Shown in pieces: positions 8,775 through 17,904 of a stretch of DNA of 64,000 nucleotides (positions are counted from its first letter, which is position 1; every line of letters begins with the position of its first letter). Source of the stretch: Paenibacillus profundus (GTDB lineage Bacteria; Bacillota; Bacilli; Paenibacillales; Paenibacillaceae). Below the pieces are notes generated by a model that saw only the letters and a program-made list of their open reading frames with translations, searched no databases and was not told where the DNA came from. Position numbers and translations under genes: made by a program. The DNA is taken from assembly GCF_021369635.1 (NCBI RefSeq), contig NZ_JAJNBZ010000022.1:38483-102482 (forward strand). The letters run 5' to 3'.

Positions 8775-10196
8775 TCACTCCAGCTCCGGCGAACGATCGA
8801 ACAACCGTTGGGCCTGAGCGACCAACCAGACGACAGACGACACTATCATAATGTCGAAACTGACATTAAACAAAAACAAATGCTTGCCCAAATCGGCTTC
8901 CCCGTCACCTACGAGCGGAACCGCCACTGAGAAAATGGCGACCACACTCACGAGCAGCATGACATCGAGCACGTGTCTGCGCGCTTTATTGCGTATATAT
9001 TCTCTTATAATGACCGCGAAATATAGCAGGAAGAAGATAATAAAAAAAATAAAATGCTTCGGAATAAGTTTCTTTTTACCTTCACTCCATAAGCTGTACG
9101 TATAGGAGATTGCGCCCCGCGGCTTGCCCAACTCCTTCTCATAGTTTCCCAAGTAATAAGGCCGTATCATCGTCGCTTGACTTGAAGCAGCCTCCAGCTT
9201 ATCAATGATGCGTCCAGGATGACGCAAATAGTAGCCGACCACATCAAAGTGTCCAAGCCGGGAATAGACATGCTCCGTCAATTCGGGCGCATCCTGCTTT
9301 ATGGGCACATCGGTCTGAAAATAGTTCGTTCCGGCCAGTACCGCATATTTTTGCGGAATGCCGAGCTCCTCCAAATCTTGCGCCACATGCGGCGAATCTT
9401 TTAAAATTCCGAAAAAAATCGTTTGATACAGATTGATTTGCTTAAGTTCCTTCGGTGCAAAGACATATATTAGCCCCGTCGTTGCTATCATGAAGGCGGA
9501 ACCGCCTATGATGAGCCGTTTCCATGAACGATCCGGGCGCTTCCGATGCAGTCGGAAGGCATACAGTGCAAACGCAAGTCCGATCGGAGCATTCTGAATT
9601 TTTGAAGCTGCCAATATGACGGCGCATCCAAAGAGCAGCGCAAGCCAATAGGAAGCCGGCTTCTTCTGCACCGCCAAGACGATCGAAATCGCAGTCGACA
9701 GCAGCAAAAAAATAAGCGATACCGGTTCGCCGAAAAATGACTGAAAATAAGCGACATAGCCGATATCAAAAAAAATGAACAAGGTGCATGCCGCAACCGT
9801 AATTTGCAACCAACGCTTGCCGGCGCATGCATAACGCACAATGATGAACAAAGTCAGCAATAGCAGCACCGAATAGACGATGCCCATCGCTTCCAACGGA
9901 AACTGATCCGGACTGAGCAATCTTCCCAGCAAGCCTGCTATAAAGACAAACAGAATTTGCGATGAGACGTATCCGATAGCAAAAGGCCCATATTCATAGT
10001 TGGAGTGGCTGTAGCCGAAGTATTTGTCTTCATACGAATAAGTATCGCTTAGCGGAGATACGCCTCCGCTTCCCAAAATACGGTCAAAATCCCCATTGTC
10101 GGCCACCCCGATAAACGGAGGGGCAAAGAGGATGCAAACAAGCAGGACGACGCCGATTCCGATGGCGCTCCACGTGATCCAATCCATTCTTTTCAT
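8775..10196 (-). CDS. Polytopic membrane glycosyltransferase-like protein (WsfD-like)
   Basis: The protein has about 473 residues and roughly ten hydrophobic segments. After the first helix comes an acidic loop, ADNGDFDRI, as seen in GT-C-fold glycosyltransferases that use lipid-linked sugars outside the membrane. A large non-membrane loop occupies residues ~255-365. It resembles the WsfD-type proteins of S-layer or wall glycan clusters. The gene lies downstream of a GtrA gene and a GT2 gene on the same strand, the usual partners that make and flip the polyprenyl-phosphate sugar donor. The glycan acceptor is unknown. ATG, TTG and GTG starts are all possible within 12 bases. Confidence 0.6.
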   Translation of the reverse strand: MKRMDWITWSAIGIGVVLLVCILFAPPFIGVADNGDFDRILGSGGVSPLSDTYSYEDKYFGYSHSNYEYGPFAIGYVSSQILFVFIAGLLGRLLSPDQFPLEAMGIVYSVLLLLTLFIIVRYACAGKRWLQITVAACTLFIFFDIGYVAYFQSFFGEPVSLIFLLLSTAISIVLAVQKKPASYWLALLFGCAVILAASKIQNAPIGLAFALYAFRLHRKRPDRSWKRLIIGGSAFMIATTGLIYVFAPKELKQINLYQTIFFGILKDSPHVAQDLEELGIPQKYAVLAGTNYFQTDVPIKQDAPELTEHVYSRLGHFDVVGYYLRHPGRIIDKLEAASSQATMIRPYYLGNYEKELGKPRGAISYTYSLWSEGKKKLIPKHFIFFIIFFLLYFAVIIREYIRNKARRHVLDVMLLVSVVAIFSVAVPLVGDGEADLGKHLFLFNVSFDIMIVSSVVWLVAQAQRLFDRSPELE

Positions 10197-10273
10197 TCCC
10201 AATCCCACTCTCCCCTAGAGTCATGCTCCTGCTTGCTTCATAAAATTGCTTCTATAAATTACTTCTATTTAGT

Positions 10274-10780
10274 TTAATGCTCGGCTTTGCGATGCTTCCC
10301 ATAGTCATCCGCAGCATGAGATTCTAATGGGAACGATGAGTTAACTTGAACAGGACGCTTGTCGGCAAACGTAATATTGCGGTGCAGCAGAAACGAAGTG
10401 ATGGTGTATACTCCAGCCTCTGCCAATACGACTGCCGAATCCCGCCAGGCTGCGGCAAGGGAAGGAACTGCTCCTTCTATCATCATTGCGATGAGCGGAT
10501 GCAGCACCATGTAAGCGAACCCATAGCACAGCATCGCGATTGCAAAAAAATGGACAAAGCTGCGAAACCTCGCCCCTTCGTACCGAAATGTATAGCTGCG
10601 GTTCAACACGTAACTGCATATCACTCCCCCTGTATTTCCCACAAAGGTAGACGCGAAGTGATTCCACCCCGCCGCATGCATGAGCACATAAATGAGACCA
10701 AGCCCAATGCATGTATTAATAACCCCTACCAAGGCATACCGGCCGAACAATCGGGCCCACTGCAGCGATACCGGCCTCAT
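10274..10780 (-). CDS. GtrA family membrane protein (putative polyprenyl-P-sugar flippase)
   Basis: This protein has 168 residues and four hydrophobic segments, with the N-terminal pattern FGRYALVGVINTCIGLG and the SYVLNRSYTF motif typical of GtrA. GtrA proteins are thought to flip undecaprenyl-phosphate-sugar across the membrane. Its ATG overlaps the stop of the upstream GT2 gene by four bases (ATGA), indicating translational coupling. With the GT2 and WsfD-like genes it forms a complete three-component glycosylation route comparable to GtrA-GtrB-Gtr or CsbB-GtcA-YfhO systems. Confidence 0.85.
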   Translation of the reverse strand: MRPVSLQWARLFGRYALVGVINTCIGLGLIYVLMHAAGWNHFASTFVGNTGGVICSYVLNRSYTFRYEGARFRSFVHFFAIAMLCYGFAYMVLHPLIAMMIEGAVPSLAAAWRDSAVVLAEAGVYTITSFLLHRNITFADKRPVQVNSSFPLESHAADDYGKHRKAEH

Positions 10781-11787
10781 AGCATCCCATTGGACCAGGC
10801 TCTAGTGGCCGTCCAAGCCGGTTGTTCAGCCGCAGGCTTATCCGCCAGTACGATATCAATAATATATGGCGGCCTGCGTTTCACTTCATTATAGATTTTG
10901 CCGATATATTCCCCGATGACGCCGAGCGCCAGCAGTTGTATGCTTCCGATAAACCACAACGACAGCATGATGGACGTCCAGCCTGAGACGGTCTGTCCCA
11001 CTATCTTGGAAATGAGCGAATACGCTCCCGCAACTGCGCTCGCCCCCAAACTGATGAAGCCAAGCATCGTTACGATCCGCATCGGCTTAATACTGAAGGA
11101 TGTAACACCATCCCATGCAAATGACAGCATCTTGCGCAGCGGGTATTTGGATTCTCCTGCCGCCCGCTCTTGGCGCCGGTAAGTGACCTCGGTCTGACGA
11201 AAGCCTATCAGCGGCACAATACCGCGCAGGAACAGATTGACTTCGTGGAACTCTCCCAGATGTTCCACCGCGCGCCGACTCATCAAGCGGTAGTCGGCAT
11301 GATTGAATACGAGCGGAATCCCCATTCGGCGCATCAGCTTATAGAACGATTCAGCGCTCCAGCGCTTGAACCATGTGTCGGAATCCCGGCATTCGCGCAC
11401 GCCATAGACGACTTCGTATCCTTCATGGAATTTACGTACGAACGCGCTCACTGCCGCGACGTCGTCCTGCAAATCGGCATCCAAAGAGATGATGCAGTCC
11501 GCAAAGTTCTTAGCATACATCAGCCCTGCCAAGAGCGCCTTCTGATGACCGGCATTGCGAGCTAGCTTCAATCCGCTGACCCAAGGATTCCGTTCACGCG
11601 CTTCGACGATGTGCATCCAAGTAGCATCACGGCTGCCGTCATCAACAAACAGCAGTCGGCTTTCGCTTGACACCATTTGTTCCTGGACAAGCACAGTCAG
11701 CGCATCTGTCAGCTTTCGTATGGAAAGCGGCAGTACTTCCTCCTCGTTATAGCAGGGAACGACCATATATAGAATGGGCAATGTCAT
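10777..11787 (-). CDS. Family 2 glycosyltransferase, polyprenyl-phosphate sugar synthase type
   Basis: The N-terminal GT-A domain (residues ~5-235) shows VVPCYNEEEVLP, the FVDDGSRD segment and SLDADLQDD, a DxD-type metal site. Two C-terminal membrane helices (~235-305) follow, as in DPM1/GtrB-like enzymes that transfer a hexose from UDP-sugar to undecaprenyl phosphate. The site AAAGGAG precedes the ATG at seven bases. The gene is the first of the three-gene set and its 5' side faces a long repeat-containing intergenic region. Which sugar is used cannot be told from the sequence. Confidence 0.88.
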   Translation of the reverse strand: MTLPILYMVVPCYNEEEVLPLSIRKLTDALTVLVQEQMVSSESRLLFVDDGSRDATWMHIVEARERNPWVSGLKLARNAGHQKALLAGLMYAKNFADCIISLDADLQDDVAAVSAFVRKFHEGYEVVYGVRECRDSDTWFKRWSAESFYKLMRRMGIPLVFNHADYRLMSRRAVEHLGEFHEVNLFLRGIVPLIGFRQTEVTYRRQERAAGESKYPLRKMLSFAWDGVTSFSIKPMRIVTMLGFISLGASAVAGAYSLISKIVGQTVSGWTSIMLSLWFIGSIQLLALGVIGEYIGKIYNEVKRRPPYIIDIVLADKPAAEQPAWTATRAWSNGML

Positions 11788-11978
11788 ACCTAAGCTCCTT
11801 TATAGAGGCTATATTAAAGAATTTTTTCCTCTATTATACAATTACCTTCCATAATATTCTATAACTAAGAGGGTTACTTTCATACCTGTCCCGCCCTCTA
11901 CCGTTGCAATTGGCCATTACTCAGACTCATGAAAGAGTCGCCTAAAGGCGCACCATCTGTCGAATAACAAGGCATCGA

Positions 11979-12694
11979 CTCTTCATAATTAACGAAATAT
12001 TCCGCTAGTTCAGCGGCGCGTTCACACTGCAGGGGATTCGATTCATCTGACCCTTTGCCTCACTCTCCCCCTCCTTCAGAAGGTGGCGCGTTCACACTGT
12101 AGGGGATTCGATTCATCCGACCTTTTGCCTCATTCTCCCCTTCCATCAGAAGTTGGTGCGTTCACACTGTAGGGGATTCGATTCATCTGACCCTTTGCCT
12201 CATTCTCCCCCTCCTTCAGAAGGTGGTGCGTTCACACTGTAGGGGATTCGATTCATCCGACCTTTTGCCTCATTCTCCCCTTCCATCAGAAGTTGGTGCG
12301 TTCACACTGTAGGGGATTCGATTCATCTGACCCTTTGCCTCATTCTCCCCCTCCTTCAGAAGGCGTTACGCCCACTGACGACTCTGGACGTTGCCAAGTT
12401 AACTGTCATCATGATTAGCTGCTTCATCGCATGGTGTCTATACGAAACGGAAAACGGTATGTACCTTAATCCAGACGCTAGTGATCCTTCCTGACTGTAT
12501 GGGAGATTGGATATAAGGACCATGGAACGGAAACCACTACATCATGTTTTTTTGGCTAAGAACAAAAATTTATCATTTCAGTTTGTTTTCTAATCTTATG
12601 AAACATGCTCGTTTTTAGGAGAATGGGTTACTGCTGATCTGATTGGAGGGGAGAGTGAGGCAAAGGCTTAAACGGGCATACCTTCTCCGGGAGT
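11979..12694. repeat. Dispersed composite repeat element, copy 1
   Basis: This fills most of the ~1 kb gap between the GT2 gene and the AroM gene. It starts with the shared block CTTCATAATTA, continues through a 70-bp tandem array, then a right half with CCTGACTGTATGGGAGA and the right arm (12638-12663). That arm is complementary to TTGCCTCATTCTCCCC units of the array, for example 12335-12361. It ends with GGGCATACCTTCTCCGG. Similar blocks recur at 27264, 36516, 41084 and 49841. No reading frame within it resembles a protein. The left ~200 bases of the gap (11788-11978) show no gene, only an AT-rich leader and an inverted GAGTCG/CGACTC pair. Confidence 0.8.
12021..12362. repeat. 70-bp tandem repeat, 4.9 copies in alternating A/B types
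   Basis: Units begin TTCACACTG at 12021, 12091, 12161, 12231 and 12301. Units 1, 3 and 5 share ATCTGACCCTTTGCC and CCCCCTCC; units 2 and 4 share ATCCGACCTTTTGCC and CCCCTTCC and are identical to each other. Units 2-3 and 4-5 match over about 130 bases, so a 140-bp pair was duplicated recently. Confidence 0.95.
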
Positions 12695-12732
12695 GGAAAA
12701 GTGAAACCATGTCGGCAGATATCTTCCATATA

Positions 12733-12775
12733 TAAAAAAGCCGTCTACTGCTTGCTCTCGGCAAACAACAGACGG
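12733..12775 (-). terminator. Rho-independent terminator after aroM-like gene
   Basis: On the minus strand the stem ACCGTCTG / CAGTAGACGGC is followed by seven T residues. It ends the peptide-transport operon and separates it from the repeat element. Confidence 0.85.
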
Positions 12776-12802
12776 TATTCCGACTTAATACATATAAGAG
12801 AT

Positions 12803-13507
12803 TTATAGTTCGCATAGCTCGGTCAAAAGTTTGAACAGCAAGCTGCTCGACAGCAGCACGAAGCATCCGCTCGCCTCTCTGGCGATATGTTGGTGTTCTA
12901 ACGTGTATCCCATGCAATCGAGCACGATAATTCCGGCGCCTGCAGCTCTCAATTCCTGTGCCGCAGCCGCGATCTGCTCGCTCGTTGCCGTATAGGGGGA
13001 AGCCGCCGCAGTCGTAATCGCTGCGTCGAAGGCTCCCCATTTCCGGCGCATCTCCTCTGACTGCTCCGCAAGCGGAATAATAAGCCCAATCGGAGTCCTG
13101 CCCGCCAGCTTCGCAATAGCAGGAGTCAGCACACGTTCAGGTTCAATCAACAAGGCCCGTTCGGTGCCGAGATTGCGGAACGCTCCGGTGCAGAGCAGGA
13201 CGATCACTTGACAGCCGTCCCGTTCACATTCGTCTATCAAGCGCTGCATGGCTTCTTCCGTTTTCGCCGCGGACAAGACGACAGCTTCACCGTCGGCCAG
13301 TCGCGTCGTCAGCACGAACTCGCCTTGCTTCGGGCCAAGCTCGCGTTCAATCTGCGCCAGCGTCATACCGTCTAAGACACCGACTTGCAGCACATCTGCG
13401 CAAGGGGCCAACCAACGCTCGATTAGCGGCTGCACATCCGTTCGCGGTGCTTGACCTATCGTAATGAGCCCTATTTTCACGCGTTGCCGACTATCGCTTC
13501 GTTCCAT
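12803..13507 (-). CDS. AroM family protein
   Basis: The protein has about 234 residues. It begins with VKIGLITIGQAPRTDV, the family signature, and contains two cysteine-centred strands, IVLLCTGAF (~residue 118) and IIVLDCMGY (~residue 198). These lie where Asp/Glu racemase-superfamily enzymes carry their paired catalytic cysteines. AroM was named for a gene near aroL in E. coli, but its activity is unknown. It is the last gene of the peptide-transport operon. The ATG chosen has AAAGGAGAG six bases upstream and fits better than a start 39 bases earlier. A racemase-like role on amino acids from imported peptides is my inference. Confidence 0.82.
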   Translation of the reverse strand: MERSDSRQRVKIGLITIGQAPRTDVQPLIERWLAPCADVLQVGVLDGMTLAQIERELGPKQGEFVLTTRLADGEAVVLSAAKTEEAMQRLIDECERDGCQVIVLLCTGAFRNLGTERALLIEPERVLTPAIAKLAGRTPIGLIIPLAEQSEEMRRKWGAFDAAITTAAASPYTATSEQIAAAAQELRAAGAGIIVLDCMGYTLEHQHIAREASGCFVLLSSSLLFKLLTELCEL

Positions 13508-13642
13508 GCGAATCTCTCCTTTCCCCATCATGAGCCTATATGACACGACATGGCGCTTGGCGCCGAATGCCGACTGTAGAATGCTGAAAGCTGAATGCCA
13601 ATGCTGAACTCCAATTGCCGAGCGTTGAACGGCCGCTTTGCC

Positions 13643-14590
13643 CTAGACCTCCGCTAACGGTCTGCCCAGCGTCTGCAGGGCATTCATCGGTCCATATAAA
13701 TTCAACATGTGCTCGAACTCGCCTTTATTATAGAAGGAACAGACTTCATTCGTGAATTCCTTGGCTACCTCCACCGCGAAGCGCGCAGCCAACGCAATAT
13801 CGACTTCATGGCTGGCTCCCGTACCGCAGCCCGGTACAGTCGACTGTGCCGTAATCGCGACGCCGATGACTGGCGCAGCGGTCGTTACGCAAGGCTGCAA
13901 GATGCTGTTAATATGATACAGCCCGTTGCCGTATGGAGTAATGTCCTGCATCGTAATCGGGAACGTGACAGGATGCTGTCCGGTCGTCATTTCCATAATG
14001 CGAAGCAGATCATCGCTGACGCGCAAAATGTAGCCTTCCTTCACAGTCGGGGAAATGGCGATCCCTTTATGATTGATGACACGATTGCCTTTCGTCGTAT
14101 CGATCGACAGAATCGCTTCCATCTCGTCCAGCACCTCGTATTCGTTCATCGTCGCAATATCGACGGGCGAATCCATGAAGTCAACCGGCTCATGCGGCAA
14201 GGTCGGTGCGTCCGGGCACACGTGGGTCGTAATGTATACGTCCCCCTTTAACCGGTCTCCCTTCCCGCTCATGTCGGCGAGCTTCAACGCAGCCGCCAAC
14301 GCCGCAATCGCGCCGTCGCCATCGGAGACTAGGCCGATGCGCTGCGGCCGCGCTCCAAGTCCGCCCAGCCGCCCGACGATACCGAAGCTCGGTGCTTGCC
14401 CGCCCTGACTCTTGCCTTCCGTTCCCGGGATGAAGATGCGGATGAAGTCTGTAAAGCCCTTCTCCCCATGAACGCGCTGCACACTTACGTCAGCAAGCGG
14501 GTAAGGCTTGAACAGATCCTTCACCGCTTCGCCGGATGTAAATGCATTGTCTACCGCTTCATATATTTGCAACGTTTGCAGTAAAGCCAT
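13643..14590 (-). CDS. DUF1177 family protein
   Basis: This 315-residue protein has the full length of the family, with landmarks VRVHGEKGFTDFIRI-like and FGIVGRLGGLGARPQRIG, the His-rich segment TTHVCPDAPTLPHEPVDFMDSP, and ASHEVDIALAARF. Conserved Asp/His/Glu positions would suit a metal-dependent enzyme related to zinc peptidase folds, but no activity is established. It lies between the transporter ATPase gene and the AroM gene. The intergenic ~135 bases downstream contain short imperfect GAATGC-type repeats (13567-13630). Confidence 0.8.
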   Translation of the reverse strand: MALLQTLQIYEAVDNAFTSGEAVKDLFKPYPLADVSVQRVHGEKGFTDFIRIFIPGTEGKSQGGQAPSFGIVGRLGGLGARPQRIGLVSDGDGAIAALAAALKLADMSGKGDRLKGDVYITTHVCPDAPTLPHEPVDFMDSPVDIATMNEYEVLDEMEAILSIDTTKGNRVINHKGIAISPTVKEGYILRVSDDLLRIMEMTTGQHPVTFPITMQDITPYGNGLYHINSILQPCVTTAAPVIGVAITAQSTVPGCGTGASHEVDIALAARFAVEVAKEFTNEVCSFYNKGEFEHMLNLYGPMNALQTLGRPLAEV

Positions 14591-14658
14591 GATTTTCTCT
14601 CCCTTTCAGCTCGATGTCATAGATGTCTATATTTGCTTGCACGGGACTGTGCCCGGCA

Positions 14659-15621
14659 TTATAAATTGTGGCATGCCACCCAGTGTTCTTCATCCGCCTC
14701 CCGCCATTCCGGCTGTACACTGCGGCAGTGCTCCGTCGCTATCGGGCAACGGAGATGAAAGGCGCAGCCCTGCGGCGGATTTTTGGCACTTGGCACCTCG
14801 CCCGTCAGTACAATGCGCTCCTTCTTCGCCTTCGGATTCGGCACGGGTACGGCCGACATAAGCGCCTTCGTATATGGATGCAGCGGATTGGCATACAGCT
14901 TGCGCTTTGGCGCCAGCTCCACCATCTTGCCGAGATACATGACGCCGACGCGCGTACACAAAAACTTGACGACGGATAAATCATGAGAAATGAACATATA
15001 GGTCAGCTTCGACTGCTCCTGCAAATCCTGCATCAAATTCAGCACCTGTGACTGAATCGATACGTCAAGCGCCGAAACCGGCTCGTCGCAGACGATGAAC
15101 TTCGGATTCAGCGCCAAAGCACGGGCGATGCCGACACGCTGACGCTGGCCTCCGGAAAATTCGTGCGGGAAGCGATTCGCTTGAAATGAGGACAGCCCCA
15201 CTCGTTCCATCAACTCCTGCACGTGCTGCTTGCGCTCCGACGTCCGCAACGATTGATGCGTCTGAAGCGGTTCCTCCAAGATGCGCTGAACGGTCCAACG
15301 CGGATTCAGCGAAGCATAAGGATCTTGAAAGATCATGCTCATATCGGGACGCAGAAGGCGCAGTTCCTTCGATGAAAGCTCCATAAGGTTGCGCCCTTGG
15401 AACCATACTTCACCTTCGGTCGGTTCAATCAAGCGCAAGACGGAGCGGCCGGTCGTCGATTTGCCGCAGCCCGACTCGCCGACAATGCCGAACGTCTCCC
15501 CTTCGTATATATCGAAGTTCAACCCATCCACCGACTTCACGGAACCGACTTGCTTGTTCAGCAGCCCTTGGCGTATCGGGTAATGCTTTTTCAGATTGCG
15601 TACCTGCAGCAACGCGGTCAT
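14659..15621 (-). CDS. dppF: Dipeptide/oligopeptide ABC transporter ATPase (DppF/OppF type)
   Basis: Walker A is [11 protein letters not shown], the signature is [15 protein letters not shown], and Walker B is [12 protein letters not shown]. The C-terminal oligopeptide-transporter extension contains a four-cysteine motif around [14 protein letters not shown], typical of an iron-sulfur or zinc site in Opp/Dpp ATPases. The ATG overlaps the previous gene's stop by four bases and has AGGGGG seven bases upstream. It pairs with the neighbouring DppD-type ATPase to energise peptide import. Confidence 0.9.
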   Translation of the reverse strand: MTALLQVRNLKKHYPIRQGLLNKQVGSVKSVDGLNFDIYEGETFGIVGESGCGKSTTGRSVLRLIEPTEGEVWFQGRNLMELSSKELRLLRPDMSMIFQDPYASLNPRWTVQRILEEPLQTHQSLRTSERKQHVQELMERVGLSSFQANRFPHEFSGGQRQRVGIARALALNPKFIVCDEPVSALDVSIQSQVLNLMQDLQEQSKLTYMFISHDLSVVKFLCTRVGVMYLGKMVELAPKRKLYANPLHPYTKALMSAVPVPNPKAKKERIVLTGEVPSAKNPPQGCAFHLRCPIATEHCRSVQPEWREADEEHWVACHNL

Positions 15622-16598
15622 CGTGCCACCCCCTTCTCGACGAGCAGACAGCGGCAGCGATGCCCGCCGCCCATATCCGTCAGCCCAGGCTGCACTTGCT
15701 CGCACGCTTCCACTCGGTATTTGCAGCGTGGCGCGAAACGGCAACCTGGCGGCATATTAAGCGGGCTCGGCACCGTACCGGGTATCGACTCAAGCCGATC
15801 CTGCTCTCCGGCAAGCTGCGGGAGCGATGACAGCAGTCCTTGCGTATATGGATGCTGCGGCGATTCAAACAGCGTGTCCACATCCGCCTCCTCTACGACC
15901 TGCCCCGCGTACATAACGACCACGCGGTGGCACATCTCCGCGACGACCCCGAGGTCGTGCGTAATGAGCAGGATTGACGTCTTCTCTTCCTCCTGCAGCT
16001 GCCGCATTAAATCCAATATTTGCGCTTGAATCGTCACGTCAAGCGCCGTCGTCGGCTCGTCTGCAATCAGCACCTCGGGATTGCAGGACATCGCCATCGC
16101 AATCATGACCCGCTGTCGCATTCCGCCCGAGAGCTGATGCGGATATTCCTGCGCCACCGACTCGGGATGCGGAATACCGACCTTGCGCAGCATCTCGACG
16201 GCATGCCGCATCGCCTCCTTGCGCTTCAGCTTCATATGAAGCTGAATGGCCTCTGCCAGCTGATCGCCGATGCGGAATACCGGATTGAGCGAAGTCATAG
16301 GTTCCTGAAAGATCATTGCGATGCGATTGCCGCGAATGGACCTCATTTGCTTCTCTGGGACATCCAGCAGGTCGCTTCCATGGAATTGAATGCGCCCGCT
16401 CTTCACCCGTCCAATCTTCTTCGGTAGAAGCCCCATGATAGACAAAGAGGTTACACTCTTGCCGCAGCCCGATTCGCCGACAACGCCGAGCGTTTCTCCT
16501 TGGTGTACGTGAAAGCTTACGCCGTCCACCGCCTTGAAGACGCCCCCATTCGTAACAAATTCCGTCTCCAGCTGTTCGACTGCCAGCACCGGCTCCAT
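15618..16598 (-). CDS. dppD: Dipeptide/oligopeptide ABC transporter ATPase (DppD/OppD type)
   Basis: Walker A is [11 protein letters not shown], the signature is [15 protein letters not shown], Walker B is [12 protein letters not shown], and the H-loop is [10 protein letters not shown]-terminal cysteine cluster ([14 protein letters not shown]) is present as in OppD/DppD. The ATG at the given start has GGGTGG about eight bases upstream; that start overlaps the M20 peptidase stop region. It is coupled to DppF by a four-base overlap. Confidence 0.9.
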   Translation of the reverse strand: MEPVLAVEQLETEFVTNGGVFKAVDGVSFHVHQGETLGVVGESGCGKSVTSLSIMGLLPKKIGRVKSGRIQFHGSDLLDVPEKQMRSIRGNRIAMIFQEPMTSLNPVFRIGDQLAEAIQLHMKLKRKEAMRHAVEMLRKVGIPHPESVAQEYPHQLSGGMRQRVMIAMAMSCNPEVLIADEPTTALDVTIQAQILDLMRQLQEEEKTSILLITHDLGVVAEMCHRVVVMYAGQVVEEADVDTLFESPQHPYTQGLLSSLPQLAGEQDRLESIPGTVPSPLNMPPGCRFAPRCKYRVEACEQVQPGLTDMGGGHRCRCLLVEKGVAR

Positions 16599-16599
16599 T

Positions 16600-17859
16600 C
16601 TATTCACCACCCAAATAGCTGAGCGCGGTCAACGTGTATACCTTGGCCGCATCCACCACATCCTGCACCGGTGCCTTCTCGTTGAAGCCGTGAATGGTGG
16701 ACAGCTCTGCAGGACCGTATTGCAGCACCGGGATGCCGACGCGGCGGAAATGCCGCGCATCGCTGGAAGCCCATTGCAATACTCCGTATGCTTCTTCCTG
16801 CTTCACGTCGCATATATGCTGCACGAGCTCCTCCACGATTGGATCGGTTGACGGCGTCCAGTTGGCCAACCCTTGGAAGCCTTCCGGGTGAAGCTCCGTC
16901 TCAATGCCGATGCCGGCGAGCAAACGTGTCGCCTCGGCTAGCACTTGGCTAGGTTCAACTCCGAACGGAAGGCGCGTATCGACACTGACCGTGCAGCGGT
17001 CAGGCACGACGTTCGTCTTCGTTCCGCCTTCGATGAGCCCCACATTGACCGACACGCGGTCGATAATAGCGGAGAAGTCCGCATTTTCTTTTTCAGCGAT
17101 ATACTGCTTCGTCACTTCGATAATATCCTTCACTTCATCCGGCAGATCCACCGGATAGTGATGCAGCTGCTGCAGGGCTTGAACGGCCGCGGCCGCCTTC
17201 ATGATGGCGTTATCGCCAAGCAGCGGAGACAAGCTGCCGTGTCCCGGCGTGCCCGGCACCGTGAAGTTGAACCAGCAGCTGCCCTTTTGCCCGATCGTCG
17301 GATGCAGCGGATGCGATGGCTCGGCAATGACTGCTGCCGTACCGTGAATGAGCTCTCGCTCGAATACCCACGGCACGCCGAGATGTCCGCCTGTCTCTTC
17401 GTCCGGCACGATAAGCAGCGACAGTCTGCCTTGCAGCGGAACTTGCAGATCCTTCAGCAGCTTTACGCTGAAAATAAGTCCCGCCAAGCCGCACTTCATA
17501 TCGCTCGCTCCGCGTCCGAGCACATATCCGTCCCGCACCTCACCGCAGAACGGGTCGAAATCCCAGCGGGAACGGTCGCCTGCCGGCACGACATCCGTAT
17601 GACCGCAATAGATAAGATGGCGATCTGAAGCAGCTTCATCGCCGATCGTCGCAATCAGATTCAGCATGTTCCCGCCTGCGTCATGCACTTCTGTATCGAT
17701 GCCAACCTCGGCCAAGTAGTCGATAATGAATTGGCTAATTTCACGCGAGTCCCCGGGAGGGTTCTCTGTTGGGAATTGAATGAGTCTTGAGCACAATTCC
17801 AGCAGTTCATCTCTGCGTTGTTCCACTTCGTCTATCCAGCGTTGCTTCCATTCGTTCAC
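16600..17859 (-). CDS. M20 family metallopeptidase (ArgE/DapE/carboxypeptidase type)
   Basis: This 419-residue protein has the M20 signatures: the metal-ligand segment [25 protein letters not shown] with the bridging Asp, and [11 protein letters not shown] with the catalytic Glu and a metal-ligand Glu. A dimerisation domain lies between residues ~190 and ~300. The start is GTG with GGAGGGG six bases before it. Placement between the binding-protein gene and the ATPase genes of a peptide importer suggests that it cleaves or deacylates imported dipeptides in the cytoplasm. Exact substrate is not predictable from sequence. Confidence 0.88.
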   Translation of the reverse strand: MNEWKQRWIDEVEQRRDELLELCSRLIQFPTENPPGDSREISQFIIDYLAEVGIDTEVHDAGGNMLNLIATIGDEAASDRHLIYCGHTDVVPAGDRSRWDFDPFCGEVRDGYVLGRGASDMKCGLAGLIFSVKLLKDLQVPLQGRLSLLIVPDEETGGHLGVPWVFERELIHGTAAVIAEPSHPLHPTIGQKGSCWFNFTVPGTPGHGSLSPLLGDNAIMKAAAAVQALQQLHHYPVDLPDEVKDIIEVTKQYIAEKENADFSAIIDRVSVNVGLIEGGTKTNVVPDRCTVSVDTRLPFGVEPSQVLAEATRLLAGIGIETELHPEGFQGLANWTPSTDPIVEELVQHICDVKQEEAYGVLQWASSDARHFRRVGIPVLQYGPAELSTIHGFNEKAPVQDVVDAAKVYTLTALSYLGGE

Positions 17860-17904
17860 CGAAATCCCCTCCTGTTAGTTCATAACCGTTATGATGGCGA
17901 TCGC

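Noticed and set aside
12021..12362. Possible CRISPR array
   Set aside because: The repeats are directly joined 70-bp units with no unique spacers and no cas genes nearby.
13551..13640. Short GAATGC/TGAA imperfect repeats between the AroM and DUF1177 genes
   Set aside because: Too short and too diverged to define a repeat family.
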